Position numbers and translations under genes: made by a program
In this document: positions 35,056 through 42,170 of the stretch, one piece after another
How positions within the stretch are numbered: the first letter of the stretch is position 1
How the letters are laid out: each line of letters begins with the position of its first letter
Assembly (NCBI GenBank): GCA_030611945.1
Contig: JAUWOV010000004.1
Span: forward strand, 1-42,170
Length of the DNA: 42,170 nucleotides
Reading direction: 5' to 3'
Source of the DNA: a bacterium
GTDB taxonomy: Bacteria; JAHJDO01
The notes under the pieces: model-generated
The model's database searches: none
What the model saw: the letters and a program-made list of their open reading frames with translations, nothing else
What the model was told of the DNA's origin: nothing

Positions 35056-35670
35056 CTATTTTGAATACAATTCAACAATCAGTTGCTCTTTTAAGGACAC
35101 TCCCATTTCCTCACGAGATGGAATTTTGAGTATATTCACTGCAAATTCTTTACTATTAAATTCCAACCATGAAGGAATATCCTTTCCCTTTGTCAAATCA
35201 ATTATATCCTCAAAAAATTTAGATTTCTTATCTTTTTCTTTTATTTGTATCTTATCATCAGGACTTACTAAATATGATGGAATATTGACAATCCTTCCAT
35301 TTACAAGAAAGTGGCGATGACCTATTAATTGCCTTGACTCTCTTCTGGTTGTTGCAAAGCCGCAGCGAAAAACAACATTATCTAAACGTCTTTCCAGTAA
35401 TTCCAGCAATATCTCTCCTGTCACACCCTTACTCTTAGCAGCTATTTTATAATATCCTTTGAACTGCTTCTCTAAAATGCCGTATATTGCCTTTGCCTTT
35501 TGTTTTTCCATTAACCTTAATCCAAAATCCGACATCTTTCGTTTTCTCTGAACACGCTTACCCAGAGCAGCTTTTTTTTTCTCTAATATCTTATCGTATT
35601 TTGGATTACCAAAGATATTTTCATCAAACTTACGCACCATTTTTGCTTTTGGTCCAATATATCTACCCAA
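35056..35670 (-). CDS. rpsD: 30S ribosomal protein S4
   Basis: MGRYIGPKAKMVRKF..., S4 domain LLERRLDNVVFRCGFATTRRESRQLIGHRHFLVNGRIVNIPSYLV. Confidence 0.98.
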   Translation of the reverse strand: MGRYIGPKAKMVRKFDENIFGNPKYDKILEKKKAALGKRVQRKRKMSDFGLRLMEKQKAKAIYGILEKQFKGYYKIAAKSKGVTGEILLELLERRLDNVVFRCGFATTRRESRQLIGHRHFLVNGRIVNIPSYLVSPDDKIQIKEKDKKSKFFEDIIDLTKGKDIPSWLEFNSKEFAVNILKIPSREEMGVSLKEQLIVELYSK

Positions 35671-35689
35671 ATCTATAACCTCCTGCTAA

Positions 35690-36088
35690 TTAGACTCTTC
35701 TTCTCTTTGGCGGCCTGCACCCATTATGCGGTATAGGCGTTACATCCTTTATCAAATTTATTCCTAATCCTGCTGACTGTAGAGCCCTTATTGCTGTTTC
35801 TCTACCACTTCCTGGTCCTTTTACATAAACCTCAACCTGTCTCATTCCATGCGCAATAGCCTTCTGCGCAGCTGCCCCGGCAGTTACTTGCGCTGAAAAT
35901 GGCGTGCTTTTTCTTGAACCTGAAAAGCCGCTGCTCCCAGCGCTTGCCCATGATATAACATTACCTGAAAGATCCGTTATAGTAACTATCGTATTATTAA
36001 ATGTTGCCTGGATGTAAACAATCCCGGAAGGAACATTCTTAGTTATTTTCTTAGCCGATTTCTTTGTCTTTTTCTTCATTTTAGCCAT
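35690..36088 (-). CDS. rpsK: 30S ribosomal protein S11
   Basis: [46 protein letters not shown] ... [15 protein letters not shown]. Confidence 0.98.
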   Translation of the reverse strand: MAKMKKKTKKSAKKITKNVPSGIVYIQATFNNTIVTITDLSGNVISWASAGSSGFSGSRKSTPFSAQVTAGAAAQKAIAHGMRQVEVYVKGPGSGRETAIRALQSAGLGINLIKDVTPIPHNGCRPPKRRRV

Positions 36089-36471
36089 TATTTACTCTCT
36101 GCTTTCTGTCTAGCTCTCATTACTATTTTTTTTGGTCCTTTTCTAGTTCTTGCGTTGGTTTTCGTCCTTTGTCCTCTAACAGGTAATTTTTTGCGATGTC
36201 TTGTGCCCCTATACGAACTTATCTCAACTAATCTTCTAATATGAGAAGCCACATTGCGGCGCAAAGAACCTTCTATTTCATAACCTTCCTGCATTATAGA
36301 GGCAATTCTACTTATTTCATCTTCTGCCAAATCTTTTACCCGTTTATCAGGAGAAACATTCACAATTTTCAGTATCTTGCCGGATAACGTCCTACCTATA
36401 CCGTAAATATATGTTAATCCTATTACAACTCTCTTATCTTTCGGTAAATCTACACCATGAATTCTAGCCAT
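36088..36471 (-). CDS. rpsM: 30S ribosomal protein S13
   Basis: [34 protein letters not shown] ... [30 protein letters not shown]. Confidence 0.98.
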   Translation of the reverse strand: MARIHGVDLPKDKRVVIGLTYIYGIGRTLSGKILKIVNVSPDKRVKDLAEDEISRIASIMQEGYEIEGSLRRNVASHIRRLVEISSYRGTRHRKKLPVRGQRTKTNARTRKGPKKIVMRARQKAESK

Positions 36472-36491
36472 TATATTCCTACCTATGCTTT

Positions 36492-36605
36492 CTACTTCTG
36501 TCTCTGCTTATGTTTTGGATTCTTACAAATAATCCTGAGAACACGACCTCTTTTTACCACCTTACACTGATCACACATTCTCTTAACTGAAACTCTTACT
36601 TTCAT
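36492..36605 (-). CDS. rpmJ: 50S ribosomal protein L36 (zinc-ribbon form); absent from supplied ORF track
   Basis: Manual reverse translation: [37 protein letters not shown], 37 aa with CxxC...C....H zinc ligands, between infA and rpsM. Confidence 0.97.
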   Translation of the reverse strand: MKVRVSVKRMCDQCKVVKRGRVLRIICKNPKHKQRQK

Positions 36606-36607
36606 AA

Positions 36608-36826
36608 TTATTTAAACCTGTATACGATTCGCCCTCTTGTTAAATCATAAGGAGAAAGTTCAACACTTACTTCATCTCCTGAAAGGATTTTTATATACCT
36701 CATTCTCATCTTGCCGCCAAGATGAGCCAGCACTTTATGCCCATTTTCTAACTCTACTCTAAACATTGTATTGGGCAACGTATCTACCACTTTTCCTCTT
36801 ACTTCTATTGCTTCTTCTTTAGCCAC
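36608..36826 (-). CDS. infA: Translation initiation factor IF-1
   Basis: [72 protein letters not shown]. Confidence 0.98.
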   Translation of the reverse strand: MAKEEAIEVRGKVVDTLPNTMFRVELENGHKVLAHLGGKMRMRYIKILSGDEVSVELSPYDLTRGRIVYRFK

Positions 36827-37478
36827 TTTTGCAAGCTTTCCCTAAGTCTTTACAGGCTTCCACGAACATTTCGTCAACTTTTTTATTGGCATCAATTTCG
36901 CAAAACGAATCTTGTTTTTCATAATATGAGATTAATTTTTTTGTTTGTGTCTTATACACCATCAATCTCTTTTTCACAACATCTTTTTTATCATCGTCGC
37001 GCTGATACAACATATTACCGCACTTATCACACTTGCCCTCAACCTCAGAGGGAATATTTTTAATATGATAAATTGCCCCGCAATTCTTACACGTCCTTCT
37101 CCCGGAAAGCCTTTCTATAATTGTTTCCTGAGACGCTTCCAAATTAAAAATCGCATCAATCGTTATATCAAGTTCATCAAATATTAATTTCAATGCTTCT
37201 GCCTGTCTTATAGTCCTGGGGAACCCATCCAGTATAAAACCAGTTTTACAATCTTCTTCAAGAACTCTTCCTTTTACCATTTGTATCATAATATCATCAG
37301 GAACCAATTTCCCATTATCCATATACTCTTTGGCTTGATTTCCCACATAAGTTTTCTTATTAACATTATCTCTAAGAATATCCCCTGTAGATAGATGAGG
37401 CACACCAAATTTCCCCGCAATCATTTTAGCCAGTGTCCCTTTCCCTGCCCCCGGAGCCCCTAATAAGATTATATGCAT
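36819..37478 (-). CDS. adk: Adenylate kinase with zinc-type LID domain
   Basis: [62 protein letters not shown]...CDKCG. Confidence 0.98.
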   Translation of the reverse strand: MHIILLGAPGAGKGTLAKMIAGKFGVPHLSTGDILRDNVNKKTYVGNQAKEYMDNGKLVPDDIMIQMVKGRVLEEDCKTGFILDGFPRTIRQAEALKLIFDELDITIDAIFNLEASQETIIERLSGRRTCKNCGAIYHIKNIPSEVEGKCDKCGNMLYQRDDDKKDVVKKRLMVYKTQTKKLISYYEKQDSFCEIDANKKVDEMFVEACKDLGKACKSG

Positions 37479-37493
37479 AATTAAAATAAAATC

Positions 37494-37658
37494 CTAAATA
37501 TCTTTTATATCAACGGTTCGACCAGCTTTACTATCTTCAAGCCCAGCCTCAATAGCTTGACGAACATAGATTTCACACATCAAGTCATCCCATGTTGCAT
37601 TCTTTGGCAACTTCTCTAAAAGATAGTGAGCCTCTTGTTTGACATCAGTAGTTTGCAT
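37494..37658 (-). CDS. Small antitoxin-like protein of unknown family
   Basis: Start chosen at ATG 37658: MQTTDVKQEAHYLLEKLPKNATWDDLMCEIYVRQAIEAGLEDSKAGRTVDIKDI, a pattern typical of small orphan addiction-module-like proteins. Confidence 0.5.
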   Translation of the reverse strand: MQTTDVKQEAHYLLEKLPKNATWDDLMCEIYVRQAIEAGLEDSKAGRTVDIKDI

Positions 37659-37775
37659 TGTTAATCCCCTTTTTTTACTTCGTCTTAACTTTGAAACATG
37701 AAGGCAACAATAATCCTCTTCAAATTCTTCAAGTTTTAGTGCTAAGTTACCGTGCATCATTTAGTTTCCTTCGCT

Positions 37776-37850
37776 TAAAGGTGTCTGTCCCCTTTTGCCC
37801 TTTTGCTCTCTTTTGCTCCTTTTGCTTTTGTTCTTTTGCCTTTTTTGCCT
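37776..37850. repeat. Intergenic repeat tract: AAAGG..CCTTT inverted repeat followed by about six degenerate CTTTTGC units
   Basis: taaaggtgtctgtccccttttgcccttttgctctcttttgctccttttgcttttgttcttttgccttttttgcc. Confidence 0.6.
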
Positions 37851-37882
37851 TCATAAAATTTTGACCCCTTTTCCCTATATTG

Positions 37883-38557
37883 TTAAACTGTAATAAGCCA
37901 AGCCACCCAAATAAAATAATTTATTGTTGAGTGGAAAGCTATGGTTATAGAAAGATTTCGGTACTTGTCAAAAAGCAATGTAGCTATAATGCTAACACCA
38001 AATATAAACAGTATTTCTTTATAGGAATTCCATGACAAATGTAATAAACTAAATAAAACAGAAACAATAATAACACTTGGTAATTTGTTTAACTTCCTCA
38101 AAAGCGCTTGATAAAATAAACCTCTAAACAAAATTTCTTCTGTGAAAGGTGCAAGGAGTATAGAGCTGAAGCCCTTAGTAGTAATTAAAATACCAAACAA
38201 ACTAACGATTTTAAAGTTTCCTATTTTAGCCAATATCTCTTTTAAGTGTTCAGGAGAAAAAAGTATTTCCGCTAAAGCAAAATATAAAAAGCCCAACGTA
38301 ATTCCGGCAATAATTAAACGCCCATTATTGTTTCTTATTAACCCAAGACTACTCATTTTCTCTTTGCGACGGTGAAGGAGAAAAAAAACAATGACTACAG
38401 CGAAAATACTAGCGAAAATGGTCATTAAGTATTTGGAATTCTCATTAGTTTTTCCAAAACACAAAGTGACTAAAAGAATTAAAAAAAATATAAAACCAAG
38501 CTCAGCAAGAAAGACATAAAATACATCCTTAACTGTCCATTTAACGCAGGATTTCAT
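37883..38557 (-). CDS. CPBP-family (CAAX/Abi) intramembrane metalloprotease
   Basis: LLAPFTEEILFRGLFYQALL, VSVLFSLLHLSWN and TIAFHSTINYF motifs. ATG 38557 has SD aggagaat and lies 4 nt after the RHS stop; ORF-track start at 38581 is an alternative. Confidence 0.88.
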   Translation of the reverse strand: MKSCVKWTVKDVFYVFLAELGFIFFLILLVTLCFGKTNENSKYLMTIFASIFAVVIVFFLLHRRKEKMSSLGLIRNNNGRLIIAGITLGFLYFALAEILFSPEHLKEILAKIGNFKIVSLFGILITTKGFSSILLAPFTEEILFRGLFYQALLRKLNKLPSVIIVSVLFSLLHLSWNSYKEILFIFGVSIIATLLFDKYRNLSITIAFHSTINYFIWVAWLITV

Positions 38558-38561
38558 GGAT

Positions 38562-41500
38562 TTATTCTCCTGATATTGCATCTATCGCACTTTCAATAAG
38601 ACTTGACGCTAAACTAAGAACATTTAATGCCGTATTTACTTGGGGCCACGGTGTTGTTATTTCTTCTCCAGGTGGAATAACATCTCGTGCATGCCTTAGC
38701 AGATCAATCGCTGCTTCTGCTAATTCGGTTATATCAGGACCTGGTTCTGGTGGCAAAGGATTCAAATCTGCATCCGCATTCGCCTCATCATTCATATCCT
38801 CAATGCACAATCCCCACGGGTCAATATAATTAACAGGATTATTGCGACAGTATACATATGGATGTTGGAGCTGTGGATTTTTGGCACCAACTGCCAAGAC
38901 TACATATTTAATCAGTAGGTTAAGCGAATGTCCACTAGTCGCGAGAATCCTTGGGTCATCCGGTCTCCAAGTATAAGTATCCTCGCTGATAAATCTTCCT
39001 ACTGTAGGATCATACAGACGTTTTCCGAAATTTATCAATCCTGAACGATTGCTATACTCCTTGGTGCTGAAACCATGTGGACTTGGAACTGCTCCATTAA
39101 GAATATTCCCATAAGCATCGTAAACAAAACTCTTTGTAATATTTCCTGCATTATCAGCAATATTAACCACATTACCAATACTGTCGTAGTAGTAATAGTT
39201 TCCATTAGCAGATATGATACTGCCGATGCCACCGCCATAACCAAGTCCTCTAACATAACTAGCTGTTGTCATGCCCGAATTATCTTGTTCTATAATCACA
39301 TTGAGACCGTCATAAAGATAATTCTTAATTAAGCCATTCTCATTAGTTCGTATTCTCTTTCCAACGCCATCATAGGTATAAATATCTTGTGTTGCGTCAG
39401 GATACTCTATGCCAATCAACCTATTCTCATAATCCCAACTGTAATTCGCTGTGCCAGTGGAGTCTGTTTTGGAGATAAGATTTCCGTTGTTGTCATAGCT
39501 GTAGGTAATGCCATCAGTGGAAGAGAGAAGCTGGTTGGATTGATTGTAGCTGTAATTGGTTGTAACTCCGTCTTTGGTCATTGATAGTCTATTACCTACA
39601 TTATCAAAACCGTAATTGTAAGAATATTGTATTGTGTTTAACGGGTCTTTCTTTATTTCACTCGTCAGTTGATTCAAAGCGTCATAACCGTAGTTGATGT
39701 AGTCTCCGTTATCAAGCGTCACTTTTGTCTTCATGCCAGTTTGGTCATAGTCATAGATGTATGACGAAATTGTTTCTGTTGATGAGGAGTTAGTGAGACT
39801 TATCAGGCGATTGAGATTGTCAAAAGTATAGTCTGCTTGAGTGTTATTAGGATAGCTCGTCTTAGTCAGATTTGAAACTGTATCGTATTCGTAAGTGGTC
39901 TCTTTGCCAGATGGATCAGTTAATTTTATGAGTCCGTTTAAGGAATTGTATTCGTAGGCGGTAATTCCTCCATCCTGATTGGTCATGCTGGTTCTATTTC
40001 CTAGAGCATCATAAGTATATGAGATTGTTTCGCTGCCGCTCGCAATGACTGATGTGAGATGGTTGAGATTATCATAGGCATAAACAGTCATACCTTGGGC
40101 GTCAGTCATGCTCAGTCGTTTGCCAGCTTTATTATAAGTAAAACTGACATTGCTCGTATCAGGATAGGTTGTTTGAGTTAATCTGCTCAGAAGATCGTAA
40201 GCATAGTTAGTAGTATTACTGTTTGCGTCAGTGGTGGATATTATCCTACCCATTTCATTGTATGTGTAACTACTAACTTTGCTTAGAGGGTCGGTTAAGC
40301 GAATAAGCCGATTTACTTCGTTATAAGCATAAGTAGTAGTATTACTCCTTGCGTCAGTAATAGAGGAACGGTTGTCATTTTCATCGTAGGCGTAGGTAGT
40401 AACATTGTCTTCAGCGTCAGTAACTTTGACGAGTTGATTCATCTCATTGTATTCATAAATAGTGGCATTGCCTTTGGGGTCAGTAACTTTGGTACGGTTG
40501 CCAGCCTGATCATATTCGTAACTTGTGATGTTGCCCTGATTATCTGTGAGTTTGAGTAAGCGGTTCATCTGGTCGTATTCATAAGTAGTCATATTGTCTT
40601 TGGCATCAGTGGTAGAGACCATATTGCCTGCGTCATCATATGTAAAACTAGTCTCATTGTTCAGGGCATCTATAATCTTAGCCAAGTTACCATTACCATC
40701 ATATGTGTAAGTGGTTGTTCCCTTGGCATCCATGGTTGAAACAAGCAATCCTTTTGAGTCATATATCATTATTGTTTCGTTACCTTCAGCATCGGTTATT
40801 TTTACAGGGTTGCCGCTTGGATCATAGTTCATACTTGTAGTGTTGCCTAACGAATCTGTGATAGATGTAACTTGATTGAAGTCAGACTCGTATGTGAATG
40901 TAGTGGTTGCATCTATTGCTTCATCTCTAGAAGTCAAGAGATTCCCTTTTTCATCGTAGCTCATTTCTACAATGCTTCCGTTTGCACGAGTAATCTCTCT
41001 CGCATCTCCACTCCTATCCCTATCTGTCTTTGTAAAATTCCCAAGCGCGTCTGTTTTCTCTATAATTTTTCCATATCTATCTGTCTTGTAAATTATTTGA
41101 TTACCTTTCTGGTCCGTATAATCATCTGTTATGTCAGCTAGCACTACTGTTGGTGCTGGATTGTCTACTGTTCCCACTCCTTCAGGCAGGTCATTGGTGT
41201 TTCCTTTTACTATGGACGGATCATAGGTATGCATTGGTCTCTTTCTTGTAATGGTTACTTCTCCTGTGCCAGGATCTACTTCTGCTACATCTCTTTCAGG
41301 AAGTATAACCTGAGTTATTTTGCCCTTCTCATCATATGTGTATTCAGCGATGTTTCCTCTTTCATTTGTCTTTGTGAGAACAAGGTGATTTTCAGGATTG
41401 TAGGAGAACTGTCTTGTTGTTCCGTCAGGATTTGTAATCTGAGTGAGATTGTTTTCTCCGTCTATTGCAAACTGGGTTACTCTGTTTGCAGGGTCTGTTA

Positions 41501-42170
41501 TTGAACTGAGTTTTCCTGAAGCGTTATATATGAATGTATAATTTTGTCCTGTTGGCAAAGTGATTGCAGAAAGTTCTTCAACTTTGCCGTCTCCGTTTGC
41601 GTCTATATAAGCATAAAAGGTAGTGTTGTTATTTCTGTCTATCGTTTTAATCTGCAAGCCATCTTTGTTGAAAATGGTCTTTGCTCCATACTTATTTTTT
41701 CTTGTGTATGTCTCTTCTGCGATATTTTTTGTTAAGATTGAATAATCTGTGCTTGGTCCTATGTATCCTTTTATTTCTCCGTTTATTCCTATCTTTGATA
41801 TTACGCCGTGAGATGCATTGCCTACGATTATTTCATTTCCCTTGATTACTATTCCTGCAGGATGCATAAATCCTTTGGCTATAACTTCGTATGTCTCAGC
41901 TATTGCGTCAACACGATATATAACTCCTTTTTCAATGCCTGTTACAAGTATCTTGCCGTCAGGAGCAATTGCCAATCCTCCCGCTTTCTTTATATCTCTG
42001 AGAATAACTGTCTTCTCTCCTGCAGGTGTTATCCTGCTTATACCTGATTTCAATCCATTGGCTACGTAGAGATTTCCTGATGTATCAAACGCCATTTCCC
42101 CCGGCATTTGAAATCCTTTTGCAAAAATACTTACCTGGCCTAAAGGCGTTATCTTGTATATTCTGCCCAT
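38562..42170 (-). CDS. YD-repeat/RHS protein with N-terminal NHL-like propeller segment; 5' end beyond window
   Basis: Many YD repeats (TTYEYDQMNRLLKLTDNQGNITSYEYDQAGNRTKVTD), RHS core end GLINFGKRLYDPTVGRFISEDTYTW...HPYVYCRNNPVNYIDPWGL, then an 81-aa variable tip. The ATG coincides with the window edge, so the true start is unknown. Confidence 0.93.
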   Translation of the reverse strand: MGRIYKITPLGQVSIFAKGFQMPGEMAFDTSGNLYVANGLKSGISRITPAGEKTVILRDIKKAGGLAIAPDGKILVTGIEKGVIYRVDAIAETYEVIAKGFMHPAGIVIKGNEIIVGNASHGVISKIGINGEIKGYIGPSTDYSILTKNIAEETYTRKNKYGAKTIFNKDGLQIKTIDRNNNTTFYAYIDANGDGKVEELSAITLPTGQNYTFIYNASGKLSSITDPANRVTQFAIDGENNLTQITNPDGTTRQFSYNPENHLVLTKTNERGNIAEYTYDEKGKITQVILPERDVAEVDPGTGEVTITRKRPMHTYDPSIVKGNTNDLPEGVGTVDNPAPTVVLADITDDYTDQKGNQIIYKTDRYGKIIEKTDALGNFTKTDRDRSGDAREITRANGSIVEMSYDEKGNLLTSRDEAIDATTTFTYESDFNQVTSITDSLGNTTSMNYDPSGNPVKITDAEGNETIMIYDSKGLLVSTMDAKGTTTYTYDGNGNLAKIIDALNNETSFTYDDAGNMVSTTDAKDNMTTYEYDQMNRLLKLTDNQGNITSYEYDQAGNRTKVTDPKGNATIYEYNEMNQLVKVTDAEDNVTTYAYDENDNRSSITDARSNTTTYAYNEVNRLIRLTDPLSKVSSYTYNEMGRIISTTDANSNTTNYAYDLLSRLTQTTYPDTSNVSFTYNKAGKRLSMTDAQGMTVYAYDNLNHLTSVIASGSETISYTYDALGNRTSMTNQDGGITAYEYNSLNGLIKLTDPSGKETTYEYDTVSNLTKTSYPNNTQADYTFDNLNRLISLTNSSSTETISSYIYDYDQTGMKTKVTLDNGDYINYGYDALNQLTSEIKKDPLNTIQYSYNYGFDNVGNRLSMTKDGVTTNYSYNQSNQLLSSTDGITYSYDNNGNLISKTDSTGTANYSWDYENRLIGIEYPDATQDIYTYDGVGKRIRTNENGLIKNYLYDGLNVIIEQDNSGMTTASYVRGLGYGGGIGSIISANGNYYYYDSIGNVVNIADNAGNITKSFVYDAYGNILNGAVPSPHGFSTKEYSNRSGLINFGKRLYDPTVGRFISEDTYTWRPDDPRILATSGHSLNLLIKYVVLAVGAKNPQLQHPYVYCRNNPVNYIDPWGLCIEDMNDEANADADLNPLPPEPGPDITELAEAAIDLLRHARDVIPPGEEITTPWPQVNTALNVLSLASSLIESAIDAISGE
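39380..41060 (-). repeat. Tandem YD-repeat coding array
   Basis: Repeated about 60-66-nt units encoding TDAxxNxTTYxYDxxNRLxxx inside the RHS ORF. Confidence 0.85.

Noticed and set aside
39380-41060. Periodic repeats that could suggest a CRISPR array
   Set aside because: Periodicity is coding (YD repeats in one long ORF), units are degenerate and there are no unique spacers; no cas genes in the window.

Overview
Chromosomal window from an uncultured-looking, probably diderm bacterium. Genes on the left half (to about 21.37 kb) are mostly on the + strand and genes on the right half are on the - strand; the two arms converge with a 3-bp gap. The left arm is an envelope-biogenesis neighbourhood: a GlmU-like nucleotidyltransferase, a TPR+CBM9-like protein, tRNA-His, tRNA-Arg, mlaE, a PilZ-MlaF fusion, an MCE/MlaD protein with a beta-rich C-terminus, and two LptF/LptG permeases. 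The two Lpt permeases are separated by an 11-kb carbohydrate operon with no transporter: clan GH-A glycosidase, FSA-type transaldolase, two MDR dehydrogenases, PfkB kinase, class II aldolase, D-lyxose-isomerase-like protein, MtaA/UroD-like protein and GH2 beta-mannosidase-like enzyme. The right arm runs adk-infA-rpmJ-rpsM-rpsK-rpsD-rpoA-rplQ, then a truncated secreted protein, an ORF6N protein, ferredoxin-fused etfA, ftsY, an unusual ABC system and a GGEEF diguanylate cyclase. The ABC system consists of a 1502-aa degenerate-M28/FtsX permease, an OPT-like membrane protein, a 220-aa mini-permease and a LolD-like ATPase. Upstream of adk lies a YD-repeat/RHS protein tightly coupled to a CPBP-family membrane protein. 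The most interesting items are the PilZ-MlaF fusion with the MCE-barrel protein (possible c-di-GMP-gated trans-envelope lipid transport), the giant pseudopeptidase-permease ABC operon, the RHS-tip/CPBP pair and the mannoside-type operon. All functional calls are by reading motifs; no database search was run.
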